Part shown: piece by piece, positions 36,818 to 45,809 of the stretch
How positions within the stretch are numbered: position 1 is the first letter of the stretch
Layout: each line of letters starts with the position of its first letter
Assembly: GCA_963851245.1 (NCBI GenBank)
Contig: CAWKOH010000007.1
Coordinates: forward strand, 1-64,000
Length of the DNA: 64,000 bases
DNA from: CAWKOH01 sp963851245
Lineage (GTDB): Bacteria > Actinomycetota > Acidimicrobiia > Acidimicrobiales > Palsa-688
Direction of reading: 5' to 3'
Program-made: the position numbers and the translations under genes
Notes under the pieces: model-generated
The model's input: only the letters and a program-made list of their open reading frames with translations
Database searches by the model: none
What the model was told of the DNA's origin: nothing

Positions 36818-37473
36818 GACCCACTCCCGTCGTCAAGCCGGCGCTGCACACCCGACCACAGCTGCAAGGTAAGTGTGTCCTGTGCTTCTTGAATGCGGTG
36901 CACGCTGTCCGAACGGACGACGAGACAATGGTCTACCGCGTCGCTGGTCGCCATGGCCCCGCCCGCATAGCCGCACATCCCGACCGTCAGCAGGCCGCGG
37001 CCCGACGCCTCCTGCAGGGCGCCTAACACGTTGACGGAATCGCCGCTGGTGGAGAACCCGACCGCGATGTCGCCAGGGCGGGCGAGGGCGATGAGTTGCC
37101 GGGAAAACACCAGGTCGAAGCCAACATCGTTGGCCAGGGCCGTCAGGACGGCGCGGTCGTCCACCAGCGACATGGCCGGCAGGGGCCGGCCGCTCGGGGG
37201 GTCCCGGAATAGCGCTACCGCGCCCTCGGCGTCGGTGGCGCTGCCGCCGTTGCCGAAGGAAAACAAGCGTCCGCCGGTCCGGAACCGGTTCGCCATCGCC
37301 TCCGCCACGTCCAACAGTGTTTCCCGGCACTGCTCGAGCGTCTCGGCGCACAGGGCCCAGCTGACCGCCATCTTGGCCCGCGCCGAGGCGGCCAGATCGG
37401 CCACCAGGGCCGCCGCGTCTCGTTCCTCCGATTCGATGAAGGGATAGAGGAAGCTGGTCGTTTCGCCGCTCAT
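36814..37473 (-). CDS. SIS-domain protein, GmhA (phosphoheptose isomerase)-like
   Basis: 219 residues. The sugar-isomerase (SIS) core shows GGRLFSFGNGGSATDAEGAV, MSLVDDRAVLTALANDVGFD and ARPGDIAVGFSTSGDSVNVL, as in D-sedoheptulose-7-phosphate isomerases. It lies between the SIS-like/HypC fusion and hypE with 4-base overlaps on both sides, so it is part of the hydrogenase operon rather than a heptose pathway. Such genes recur beside actinobacterial hyp genes as far as I recall. A role in making or delivering a maturation precursor is speculative. ATG at 37473. Confidence 0.88.
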   Translation of the reverse strand: MSGETTSFLYPFIESEERDAAALVADLAASARAKMAVSWALCAETLEQCRETLLDVAEAMANRFRTGGRLFSFGNGGSATDAEGAVALFRDPPSGRPLPAMSLVDDRAVLTALANDVGFDLVFSRQLIALARPGDIAVGFSTSGDSVNVLGALQEASGRGLLTVGMCGYAGGAMATSDAVDHCLVVRSDSVHRIQEAQDTLTLQLWSGVQRRLDDGSGS

Positions 37474-38201
37474 GACGGCTGGTCCTCGATCGCGGTGAGG
37501 GCCACTCCGGCGTGCACCAGCACCAGGTCGCCGGGCGCCACTAGGTCGACCAGGCTGACGTCGACGGTCTGGGGCCGTCCCCGCGTCAGGACGGTCGCGA
37601 CAGCCCCGCAGTGGATGGCCTGAATTTCGGCCACCTGGCCCTCGTCCGAGCAGGTGATGCACACCTCGTCGGTAGAGTCCGGCTCGGCGGCGAGGAGGCC
37701 GGGGTGTTCGAACACCACGTGGGTCAGCTCCCACAGCAGGTGGTACAGGAGTACCACGTCGCCGGAGCGGGCCGCCAGCCCCGGATCGGCCCGGTTCACC
37801 CATGCCACATGCTCGGCGCGACCTGACGGCCGCCGCGGGCCTGCACCCAGCCAGATGCGAGTCAGACCCCAAGCCTCGGCGCGCCTCAGCAGGTCGATGG
37901 TCACGGGATCGTCTTCCGTGCTGACGGCCAAGAGGACGTCGCCCGGCCGAGCGAGCAGTCGCAAGGTGGTCGCCGGCACGGTGCCGTCGAGGTGCACGGC
38001 CGGCAGCGCCCGCTTGCCGACGATGACAGGATGCACGAACTCGACGGCTACGTGGCGCCCGTGGGCCGGCCACTCGGTCGACAGGCACCACATGGTGGCG
38101 CCGGCCGCGAAGCGCCGGGCCAGCGCCACTGAGGCGACGGCCAGATCCTCGGCCGGACCGGTCTCCTCGGCGGGCAACAGGACGTCGACGGCTGCCATCA
38201 T
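37470..38201 (-). CDS. SIS-like/HypC fusion protein
   Basis: 243 residues. Residues 1-170 have an alternating strand-helix pattern (RLLARPGDVLLAVSTEDDPV then IDLLRRAEAWGLTRIWLG) like a degenerate SIS domain. They lack the G-N-G-G-S signature of the next gene. Residues 180-238 are a HypC chaperone domain: VCITCSDEGQVAEIQAIHCG, TVDVSLVDLVAPGDLVLVHA. HypC normally begins Met-Cys and that cysteine is essential; here C181 and C184 lie inside the chain. A separate normal hypC is at 41.9-42.2 kb. The start at 38201 overlaps the hypF stop. It may tether FeCN2CO assembly to a sugar-phosphate-type ligand, but this is inference. Confidence 0.82.
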   Translation of the reverse strand: MMAAVDVLLPAEETGPAEDLAVASVALARRFAAGATMWCLSTEWPAHGRHVAVEFVHPVIVGKRALPAVHLDGTVPATTLRLLARPGDVLLAVSTEDDPVTIDLLRRAEAWGLTRIWLGAGPRRPSGRAEHVAWVNRADPGLAARSGDVVLLYHLLWELTHVVFEHPGLLAAEPDSTDEVCITCSDEGQVAEIQAIHCGAVATVLTRGRPQTVDVSLVDLVAPGDLVLVHAGVALTAIEDQPS

Positions 38202-40531
38202 GCCTCCGGGGCGGGCACTCTGGTCGCTCCCGCGATCGCGATCTGACCCAGGGCCAACCCGCCGTCATTTGCTGGCACGACGCCATGGGTGAGGACCCGG
38301 AGACGACGTCGAGACAACTCGGCTCGGGCCAGGCGGACGATAAGGACGTTCTGGAACACCCCTCCGGCCAGCGCCACCCGGTCGATTCCGGTCACCCGGC
38401 GCTGCTCGTCGGCCACCTCCCCGATGAGACGGGCGACCGCCAAATGGAACCCGGCGGCGATAGCGGCGACGGAACGGCCGTCGCGAAGGTCGCGGACGAT
38501 GTCGACCAGTACCGGGGCAGGGTCGATCTGGTCGTGCAGGACGGCAAACCGGTAGTCACGTGGGCCTCCGGACCCCTCGCCGTCGGCCACCGTCTCGAGC
38601 TCGATCGCCGCCTGGGCCTCATACGAAACAGTGTGGCGCACCCCGAGAAGCGAACTGACGGCGTCGAACAGCCGACCCATGCTCGACGTCGGCACGCATA
38701 AGACCTGGCGCGCCAGTTGCCGTTCCAGCGCCGTGAGCTCCGCCGCGGGGGCGGCCCGGACCGGCTCCAGGTCGGGCGCCCAGCCGATACCCGCCGCCCA
38801 CAGATGGGCGAGTGCGGCCCGGTACGGTTTGCGGATAGTTGCGTCGCCGCCGGGCAGCGGGACATACCGCAGGTGGGCGGCCCGCTCGAACCCGTCGTAG
38901 CCGGCCACCAGAACCTCGCCACCCCAGATGGCGCCGTCCGTTCCATAGCCGGTGCCGTCGAAGGCGAAGCCGATTACTTGCTCGCCGGACGGCACACCGT
39001 GTTCGACCATGACCGCCGCCACGTGGGCATGATGGTGTTGGACCAGCGCCAGTTGACGGTCACCGGCTCGGTCCTCGGCCCATCGCCGGACCTGGTAGCC
39101 GGGGTGGGCATCGGTGGCGACTTGGTCCGTCTGGATCTGGTAGATGTCGGCGAACTGGCGGGTGGAGCGCTCGAAGGCGGTTAGCGTCTCGAGGCTGCCC
39201 ATGTCGCCGATGTGCTGGCTCATCCAGGCGTTCCGGCCCGCCGCCAGGCAAAAGGCGTTCTTGAGCTCGCCCCCCGTCGCCAGCGTGGGGGTGACCTCGA
39301 CCGGGAGTCGCACCGGAAGGGGGGCGTAGCCACGGGAGCGGCGGATCGGCAGTTCCTCGCCGTCGTCGACGCGGACCACCGAGTCGTCGCAAGGAACGTG
39401 GATGGGACGGTCATGGAGGAGCCACGAATCGGCGATCCCGTGCAATCGCCGTCTGGCGTCGTCGTCGTCGTGACAGATCGGCTCGTCCGTCAGGTTGCCG
39501 CTGGTCATGACCAGCACGCGGGGGATCGCCACCTCGTCGCCCGGGACCGCCCGGAACAGGAGGTGATGGAGCGGGGTGTACGGCAGGAGCACGCCGATGT
39601 ACGGGTTGCCTGGGGCAACCCCCGGCGCCACTGGCCCGCCCGGCAGTCGCCGCAGCAGGACGATGGGTCGCTGGGGACTGGCCAGCACCTCGGCCTCGCG
39701 CTGATCCAACGCCGCCAGCGTGCCCGCGGCAGCCAGGTCGGCGACCATGACCGCGAACGGCTTCTCCACGCGGCGCTTGCGGCGCCGCAGCTCCTCGACG
39801 GCCTCGGTCGACGTGGCGTCACACGCCAGGTGGTAGCCGCCCAGTCCCTTGACGGCCACGATCGCGCCTCGTCCGAGCGCCCGCTGCGCGGCCGCGATCG
39901 CCCCGTCACTGGAGTCGACCGTTCTGCCCCCGGCTGACTCGAACCACACCCGGGGACCGCATCGGGCGCACGCCACCGGCTGGGCGTGAAAGCGGCGGTT
40001 GGCGGGATCGTGGTAGTCGGCGGCGCAATGGGGGCAGAGCGAGAACCCGGCCATGGTGGTGTTGGGTCGGTCGTACGGAAGCCGAATGGTGATCGTGAAC
40101 CGAGGTCCGCAGTTGGTGCAGTTGATAAACGGATAGCGGTAGCGGCGGTCGCCGGGATCAGACAGCTCCGCCAAACAGTCGTCGCACACGGCGACGTCCG
40201 GGGACACGAACGTCCGCGGCGCACCGTCGTTTCGGCTGCCGATGATCCGAAACCCGGCGTCGCCGATGGTCGCCACGGCGGTAGATGCCACTTCGGTTAT
40301 GCGCGCCAGCGGCGGTGCGTCGCGACCGAGACGATGCTCGAAGCGCGCCACGTCGTGGGCTCTGCCCTCGATCTCGACGAACACGCCCTCCGTGTCGTTG
40401 CCCACCACCCCGGTGAGACCGAGCTCGCCGGCCAGACGATGCACGAACGGGCGGAACCCCACGCCCTGGACCACGCCGCCCACCCGTATCCGGTGTCGTA
40501 CCCGGGTAGGCGAGACGGCCGTTGTGGTCAT
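38198..40531 (-). CDS. hypF: Carbamoyltransferase HypF
   Basis: HypF uses carbamoyl phosphate and ATP to make the carbamoyl group passed to HypE. The 777-residue protein is complete. The acylphosphatase domain has GGVVQGVGFRPFVHRLAGE (about 18-36). Zinc-finger cysteines are C116/C119, C138/C141, C166/C169 and C188/C191. The YrdC-like domain has AIVAVKGLGGYHLACDA and KRRVEKPFAVMV. The Kae1-like C-terminal domain has VQHHHAHVAAVMVEHG, GFAFDGTGYGTDGAIWGGE and VALAGGVFQN. ATG at 40531 lies 6 bases from the end of hypD, and the stop overlaps the fusion gene start. Confidence 0.97.
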   Translation of the reverse strand: MTTTAVSPTRVRHRIRVGGVVQGVGFRPFVHRLAGELGLTGVVGNDTEGVFVEIEGRAHDVARFEHRLGRDAPPLARITEVASTAVATIGDAGFRIIGSRNDGAPRTFVSPDVAVCDDCLAELSDPGDRRYRYPFINCTNCGPRFTITIRLPYDRPNTTMAGFSLCPHCAADYHDPANRRFHAQPVACARCGPRVWFESAGGRTVDSSDGAIAAAQRALGRGAIVAVKGLGGYHLACDATSTEAVEELRRRKRRVEKPFAVMVADLAAAGTLAALDQREAEVLASPQRPIVLLRRLPGGPVAPGVAPGNPYIGVLLPYTPLHHLLFRAVPGDEVAIPRVLVMTSGNLTDEPICHDDDDARRRLHGIADSWLLHDRPIHVPCDDSVVRVDDGEELPIRRSRGYAPLPVRLPVEVTPTLATGGELKNAFCLAAGRNAWMSQHIGDMGSLETLTAFERSTRQFADIYQIQTDQVATDAHPGYQVRRWAEDRAGDRQLALVQHHHAHVAAVMVEHGVPSGEQVIGFAFDGTGYGTDGAIWGGEVLVAGYDGFERAAHLRYVPLPGGDATIRKPYRAALAHLWAAGIGWAPDLEPVRAAPAAELTALERQLARQVLCVPTSSMGRLFDAVSSLLGVRHTVSYEAQAAIELETVADGEGSGGPRDYRFAVLHDQIDPAPVLVDIVRDLRDGRSVAAIAAGFHLAVARLIGEVADEQRRVTGIDRVALAGGVFQNVLIVRLARAELSRRRLRVLTHGVVPANDGGLALGQIAIAGATRVPAPEA

Positions 40532-40536
40532 GCCTT

Positions 40537-41671
40537 CTACGCGCCTTTGCGGCCCAGCGTGACCGCGGCCTCGCGGTGCATCCGGCCGAAGTTGTAGTAG
40601 GCCGCGCACGCCCCTTCCGACGAGACCATGCACGTGCCAATGGGCGTCTCGGGGGTGCAGGCCGTGCCGAACACCTTGCACTCCCACGGTTTGATCACCC
40701 CTTTGAGCACCTCTCCGCACTGGCAGGCCTTCGGGTCGGCAACCCGCACCCCGGGGATGTGATAGCGCCGCTCGGCGTCGAACTGCTCGAACTCGGGCCG
40801 CAGCTTCAGGGCGCTCTGCGAGATGAAGCCCAGTCCTCGCCACTCGAAGTGGGGACGCAGCTCGAACACTTCGGCCAGGATGGCCAGCGCTCGGGGATTG
40901 CCCTCCTCGCGGACCACCCGTGAGTACTGGTTCTCGACCTCGCACCGACCTTCGCGGATCTGGGTCAGCAGCATGGCGATGGCGTGCAGGATGTCGAGGG
41001 GCTCGAAACCGGCCGTGACCAAGGGCTTGCCGTATTGGGCCGGCACGAACCGGTAGGGCCGCTGGCCGACGACGGTCGACACGTGCCCCGGGCCGAGGAA
41101 GCCGTCGAGACGCAGATCCGGCGATTCCAGGATGGCCTTGATCGGGGGGACGATGGTGACGTGATTGCGAGAACACGCTGAAGTTGCGAACCTGACGCGC
41201 CCGGGCCTGCAGCAGGGTGATCGCGGTGGACGGGGCGGTGGTCTCGAAGCCGACCGCGAAGAAGACGACCTCGCGTTCGGGATTCTCGACTCGGCGATGC
41301 GCAAGGCGTCGAGCGGTGAGTACACGAACCGTACGTCCGCCCCCTCGGCCTTGGCCTTGAGCAGGTTGCCGCCGCTTCCGGGCACTCGCATCATGTCGCC
41401 GAACGAGGTGAAGATGACTCCCGGCTCCTTGGCGACGGCGATGGCGTCGTCGACCCGTCCCATGGGGATCACGCAGACCGGGCATCCGGGCCCGTGGACC
41501 AGTTCCACCGACTCCGGCAGGATGTGCTCGATTCCGTGCCGGTAGATGGTGTGGGTGTGGCCGCCGCATACCTCCATGAACTTGAACTCGTCGTCGCCGG
41601 CCAGCTCGGTGATCCGCGCCCACCAGCGCCCGGGCTGCTGACGGGTCTCGGTATTCGTCGACGAAGCGCAC
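40537..41671 (-). CDS. hypD: Hydrogenase maturation factor HypD, frameshifted
   Basis: HypD, with HypC, carries the iron on which the CN and CO ligands are assembled. Motifs present are RFVDEYRDPSAARAL at the start, FMEVCGGHTHTIYRHGIEH (essential cysteine), LVHGPGCPVCVIPMG, SFGDMMRVPGSGGNLL, VVFFAVGFETTAPSTAITLL in a shifted frame, and a C-terminal 4Fe-4S cysteine cluster (ACQCGEVLKGVIKPWECKVF then TACTPETPIGTCMVSSEGAC). The frame changes near 41,610 and twice between about 41,290 and 41,180, the last two compensating. GTG at 41671 follows GGAG. All conserved residues survive, so the indels are probably errors. Confidence 0.93.
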
Positions 41672-41679
41672 GGGCTCTC

Positions 41680-41913
41680 CTACGCGACCCGGTGCAGGGT
41701 GGCGCCCGAGCCCGAGGTTCCCACGGCGCCGGCCAGGAGCTCGCTGCCCCGCCCGAGCAGGTCACGGGAAACTGAGAACCCGGCCGAAATCAGGTCTCTG
41801 ACCTCGTCGGAGGTGCTGATCACCTTCCACGCGGCCTTGAATTCGGTCCATCCTTCCTCGCCCGCGCGGGTGCCGAGGGCGTAGCCGACGACGACTCCGA
41901 TAATGACTCCCAT
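41680..41913 (-). CDS. Small glycine-rich membrane-anchored protein (YtxH-like), copy 1
   Basis: 77 residues starting MGVIIGVVVGYALGTRAGEE, a short glycine-rich hydrophobic anchor, then an amphipathic helical part (WTEFKAAWKVISTSDEVRDL). A homologue with the same plan lies at 51168-51422. ATG at 41913 sits 2 bases after the hypC stop, and the ribosome site GGAGG lies in the hypC end. It is part of the hydrogenase operon, perhaps anchoring the enzyme or a chaperone at the membrane. Function unknown. Confidence 0.7.
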   Translation of the reverse strand: MGVIIGVVVGYALGTRAGEEGWTEFKAAWKVISTSDEVRDLISAGFSVSRDLLGRGSELLAGAVGTSGSGATLHRVA

Positions 41914-41914
41914 C

Positions 41915-42205
41915 TCAACCTCCTGTTGTTTCGCCGGCGATCCTGGACGACCAGAGGGCGTCCAGCTCGTCTCCATAGGCCTGTCCCATCAGCTGCAGCG
42001 AGGCCAGGGCCAGGTTGGCCTCCTCCTCGTCGATCTTGGACATGGCGAACCCGACGTGGATGAGCACCCAGTCGCCTGGCTGGAGCCTTTCATCTTCGAG
42101 CAGACCGATGTTGATGATCCGGGTCACTCCGGACACGTCTACTCGGGCCAGCTGCTCGTTCGCATCCACGAACTCGACCAGCTGGCCGGGTATCCCGAGA
42201 CACAC
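41915..42205 (-). CDS. hypC: Hydrogenase assembly chaperone HypC
   Basis: 96 residues beginning MCLGIPGQLVEFVDANEQLA, with the essential Cys2 that binds HypD and the large-subunit precursor. It continues ARVDVSGVTRIINIGLLED and PGDWVLIHVGFAMSKIDEEE, a full OB-fold HypC. The tail (LMGQAYGDELDALWSSR) is a little longer than usual. The large subunit served is presumably HucL. Confidence 0.96.
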   Translation of the reverse strand: MCLGIPGQLVEFVDANEQLARVDVSGVTRIINIGLLEDERLQPGDWVLIHVGFAMSKIDEEEANLALASLQLMGQAYGDELDALWSSRIAGETTGG

Positions 42206-42219
42206 GCTGCGCTCCCTTT

Positions 42220-42556
42220 CTAACCTCGGTACTCGATCGACTCGAGCACCAACTCGTCACCGCCGACCAGTTCGATCTGCACGGACCCGCACCCGCTGCA
42301 GGCCACCGGGATTTCGTCGCAGTCCCAGATATGGGTGCATGTGGCGCAGCGGGCCCGGACCGGCAGCAGCACCAGTTCGGCGACCGCGTCCTCGGCAACA
42401 GTGCCCATGGCAGCCACGGCGAACGACTGGTCGAAAGCCTCTGGATGGACGTGATGGAGCTTGCCCACTCGAACCCTGACCTGGGTTACCGGGCGGTCGC
42501 CGGCCCTTCGCTCGATGGCGTCCGACGATGGAGGTGCACAGGCCGAGTTCGTGCAT
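42220..42556 (-). CDS. hypA: Nickel-insertion protein HypA, one frameshift
   Basis: HypA binds nickel through its N-terminal Met-His and delivers it to the large subunit. The frame from 42556 gives MHELGLCTSIV. After an indel near 42,520 the next frame gives VGKLHHVHPEAFDQSFAVAA and the zinc site CATCTHIWDCDE, ACSGCGSVQIELVGGDEL. About 111 residues, the normal length. HypA normally works with the GTPase HypB, which is not in this window. Confidence 0.92.
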
Positions 42557-42561
42557 GGTTC

Positions 42562-43078
42562 TCAGGCCTCCTTGATGGCGACGATGTCGACCCTGACGTC
42601 GACCTCGGGCTCGACCTTCAACATGAGGATGCGAGGCGGCTCCATGCCGAACTCCCTGATATCGAAGCGGGACGTGCCCGCGAGCTCGATGGCGTGGTCG
42701 TCGACGGCGTGGATCGTCATCTCGTCCTCGTGCGGCCGCGACACGCCGCGGAAGGTGACCTCACCCGCCATCCGGTAGCTGCCGTTGCTGCCGCCGCGTT
42801 CCATGTGCTCCAACACCCCACTGATCGTCGGATACCGCCGGGCGTCGATCCGCTTCTGCAGCTCGCGGTCCTCTATGCGGATTGCCGGACGAGAGCCGGG
42901 TCACCGGCAGTGAGAGTTGGGCGGCCGGCTTCGCCGTCAGGTCCACCGCACCGTCAGGATCAAGTTCCAGATCGACGAACCCCTCCAGCCCGTTGGTCGT
43001 CGAATGGATGGGGTGCAGGCTCGATCGCGCGTCGATCGATACGGTCGAACGCTCAGGGTCGATCCGGTAGCGCACCAC
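42562..43078 (-). CDS. YceI-family protein, one frameshift
   Basis: The YceI lipocalin-like barrel is recognisable. The N-terminal part is VRYRIDPERSTVSIDARSSL then TNGLEGFVDLELDPDG. After an indel near 42,880 come RIDARRYPTISGVLEHME, YRMAGEVTFRGVSRPHEDEM, SRFDIREFGMEPPRILMLKV and VDVRVDIVAIKEA. YceI proteins bind long isoprenoid or lipid chains; this one has no signal peptide, so it would act in the cytosol. Menaquinone or another lipid partner of the hydrogenase is an attractive but unproven ligand. GTG start at 43078. A second YceI domain lies in the divergent PadR fusion. Confidence 0.85.
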
Positions 43079-43083
43079 CTGGG

Positions 43084-43179
43084 CTACATCCTGCGCATCC
43101 TGAGGTACCGGGCCAGATCGGAGAAGAGACCGAGACCCGGGATGCGAGGACGTCGCGACCCGTTGTGGGGCCGGCTCAT
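43084..43179 (-). CDS. 31-residue DUF6893-like microprotein
   Basis: ATG at 43179, starting directly after the stop of the next small gene, gives a 31-residue product that starts MSRPHNGSRRPRIPGLG and ends SDLARYLRMRRM. The ending matches the C-terminus of the upstream neighbour, PDIARYLKIREM. It lacks the hydrophobic helix and instead has a basic N-terminus. It lies between that neighbour and the YceI gene. Tandem, with conserved end and tight spacing, it is probably a real gene missed by length filters. Confidence 0.6.
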   Translation of the reverse strand: MSRPHNGSRRPRIPGLGLFSDLARYLRMRRM

Positions 43180-43180
43180 C

Positions 43181-43294
43181 TCACATCTCCCTGATCTTGA
43201 GGTACCTGGCGATGTCCGGCAAAGACTTCACGACCAGGCCGGCGACAAGCGCCAGCGCCAGCGACACCACGAAACGGACGAGCATCTTTCTCAT
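43181..43294 (-). CDS. 37-residue DUF6893-type membrane microprotein
   Basis: ATG at 43294 overlaps the protease stop (ATGA). The product is one basic start (MRKMLVRF), one transmembrane helix (VVSLALALVAGLVV) and a C-terminal KSLPDIARYLKIREM. Tiny proteins with a helix followed by P-D-I-x-R-Y-L-x-I-R-x-M are annotated as DUF6893 small proteins in actinobacteria; their function is unknown. Its place inside the hydrogenase operon points to a structural or membrane-tethering role. Confidence 0.75.
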   Translation of the reverse strand: MRKMLVRFVVSLALALVAGLVVKSLPDIARYLKIREM

Positions 43295-43789
43295 ATTCCC
43301 TTTCCGGCGGGTTGCACGAACTCGTTGATGAGCCCTCGGCACAGCTCCACCGCGCCCTCGATGGCGGCGGCCACGGGCGGCGACAGACCCATGTCCTCCT
43401 CGAGGCTGGCTGGCTGGCATCCGACCACGTAGACCCGGGGCACGCTCCCGCCGAGGTGGTCCAGCGTGGCCAGCACGACCTCTGGGCTCATGCTGTGGGC
43501 GTCGACTACCGGCACCTCCTCGTCCGGCGCCAGGTCCGGGTCGGCATAAGGCTCGATGACGGCGACCGTACCGGGCGCCTCGCCCATCGGCACGGCGTCG
43601 ATCAGGACCAGACCGTCGTAGCCGTCCAGCAACTCGTAAGCGAGATGGACACCGCGGATACCGAAGTCGGCGACCCGCACTCCGGCTGGCAGGGGCCCGG
43701 CGGCCAGGCGGTTGGCGACCTCGACCCCGAATCCGTCGTCCGAACAGGAAGATGTTGCCGATGCCGGCGACCAGGATGCTCGGGCTCAT
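43291..43789 (-). CDS. Hydrogenase maturation protease (HyaD/HupD type), one frameshift
   Basis: The endopeptidase clips the C-terminal tail of the nickel-loaded large subunit. The N-terminus reads MSPSILVAGIGNIFL (G-I-G-N motif). After an indel near 43,745 the frame continues VRVADFGIRGVHLAYELLDG, YDGLVLIDAVPMGEAPGTV and VDAHSMSPEVVLATLDHLGG (nickel-sensing histidine). About 165 residues. The D-D-G-F-G segment expected just after GIGN falls at the frameshift. ATG at 43789 overlaps the preceding gene by 4 bases. Its substrate is presumably the tail of HucL after the DPCLPCGVH motif. Confidence 0.9.
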
Positions 43790-45167
43790 CGTGTTGGGTC
43801 CCGGTCCGGAAGTGGCGTCACCTCGTCGGGGTGGAAGAACAGGTACCGGCCCTGCCAGGCCAGCTCCGTCGTCGCCGGGTCGTCGTCGACGGTGACCGCG
43901 ACATGGGTGGTGCCGTCGACGTCCTGGAACACGCCCGCCACAGTGGCCGTCATGCCCTCCAGGAACAGGTCCTGGGCGTCGGACCGATGCGACGGCCGCA
44001 GCCGCACCAACGTCCCCTTGCCGACGTCGACCCCGCTGATCATCACCGAGTCGGTCCACGGGTCGACCGACGCGTCGGCCGCCGGGTCCCACCACGGAAC
44101 GGCTCCGTCCAGCTCGGGCTCCGGCTCCGCGGCGGGCCCCAGGGCGCGGACGGCGCCGTGCAGCCGCTCCCACACCTCCGGCGGCATGTCGTCGCAGCGG
44201 TCGATGATGGCCGCGGCCCGCGGATCCGTGCCGCGGGCCTCGGACTTCTCGGCGTCGGTCAGGGTCAAGCACCCGCAAGGCCAGGATCTCGTCGATCTCG
44301 GTCGCGTCATAGAGGTCGCCAGGGCTTTCGGGCGCCACCTCCGGGTGGTCGTAGAGGATGATCGGCGATGACAGCACCACATCGCCGGCGCCGATCAGCA
44401 CCGGAAAGGCGCCGTCGTTGTGGCAATCCGCAACGGCCTGGCGTGCCACGTCGGGGGGGTCCAGCAGCGAGACGAAGGAGCCGTCGTCGACCGCCAGCAT
44501 GGTGTGCACCGCGACCAGGGAGTGGCCCATCACGTCGTCCCGCCGGGTGGCGGTGCCCGTCCAGTCAGTGTCGTTCTCCACCGTCACGGCCACTTTGACC
44601 AGGGGCCCTCCGCCGGTCGGGGCGGCGGCCTCGACCCGCACGCGACCCTCGACCGGTCGCGACGTCTGATCACTCGGGCGGCCACGACTCCGGCGTCTGT
44701 CTCGATCAAGTCGGTCTCCGACCCGCCGTCGAACCGGAAGACCTCCTCGTACCCGCCGGTCCCCAGACCGCAGAGACGGAGGGGCGGCAGGTCGACCACC
44801 TGGTCGACGGCCTCGTCCCAGGCGACGTACACCTGCGCCGTCGACCTCGAGTCTGTCGACGGCGACGAACTCGCCGTCTGCCCGTCGCCACTTCTACGGC
44901 GCGGTGCTGCACCTGCAGGCAGCGGACCCGCACCGAGACCCGCGGGTCCGAACCCGCCATCGATGCAGGCATTCGGTGCGCGTGGCCCATCGCTCGGAGC
45001 CGTCGGCCTCGCTGAACGCCCGCGGGGCAAGGACCCCGAACTGCCACCGCAGCTGGTTCTTGCGCGCCGACGCCCGGTACGGGATACAGGACGTACCCCT
45101 CGTACAGCACGGCGTCGGCGACGGCCCGGGCCGTGGCGAAGCGGTCCGTGATGGCGGGCTCGGTCAC
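43786..45167 (-). CDS. Conserved hydrogenase-cluster protein of about 460 residues, frameshifted
   Basis: The parts in order are ATARAVADAVLYEGYVLYP, KNQLRWQFGVLAPRAFSEAD, VYVAWDEAVDQVVDLPPLRL, GPLVKVAVTVENDTDW, VMGHSLVAVHTMLAVDDGSF, FPVLIGAGDVVLSSPIILYD, ATEIDEILALRVL, MPPEVWERLHGAVRAL, VDPWTDSVMISGVDVGKGTL and WQGRYLFFHPDEVTPLPD. I recall this protein from actinobacterial Huc and Hhy clusters, where it has no assigned function. At least four indels (near 45,090, 44,960, 44,840-44,670 and 44,270) split it. GTG at 45167 overlaps the DUF6084 stop, and the stop overlaps the protease ATG. Confidence 0.7.
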
Positions 45168-45809
45168 GGGCCGTCCTCGCCTGCCTGTTTGAGCAGCAGC
45201 TCGAAGGCCTGGTCCCAGGTGGGCACGGCCTGCGACGCCTTGAAGTGCTGCAGCCGGTCGAGGGTGTCCCGGCCGACCCGCAGCCAGCCGCTGTTCGGGA
45301 AGTACAGGTCCATGACTCCGCGCCACACGGCGACCGGCAGCCGGTAGGACGCTTCCGAGGCTCCACGAGACGGGCTCGGCCGCGAAGCCCCGGTCCCCCC
45401 GGGTGAACACCGTGCCGGAGAACAGCAGGATCAGCGGGATCTCGCCGCCCGTCAGGGCGTGCAGGTACTTGGCGGCGGCCACCTCGAAGTCGTAGGTGCA
45501 TTCGATCGGCAGGTCGAACTCCGTCGAGCCGCGTGAATCCGGAGATCGTGGTCGACACGTGGGTCCACAGAAACGGGCCGCAGCGAGTCCCCCCACCGGG
45601 GGGTTTCGCCGAACAGCTCGTACAGGCGGTCCTCCTCCTCCGGCTGGTAGCGCCGGCGTTGCGGCTCGATGCGGATCTGGCACCGCAGGGCCAGGGCGTG
45701 CACGGTGCCCCCGTCGGTCTCGGTGACCCGCACCCGCAGCATGATCGTCGGCACCGCGGCGTGCGGCTTCGGCCCGGGCGTCGATCACCTCGAACGCCAG
45801 GCTCGTCAT
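45164..45809 (-). CDS. DUF6084 family protein, frameshifted
   Basis: About 214 residues: MTSLAFEVIDARAE, VPTIMLRVRVTETDGGTVHA, LALRCQIRIEPQRRRYQPEE, FLWTHVSTTISGFTR, FDLPIECTYDFEVAAAKYLH and GGEIPLILLFSGTVFTRGDR. It ends with a helical AVPTWDQAFELLLKQAG. This is the conserved DUF6084 of H2-oxidising actinobacteria; its role is unknown. Indels lie near 45,765, 45,530 and 45,360. Start and stop overlap both neighbours by 4 bases. Confidence 0.8.
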
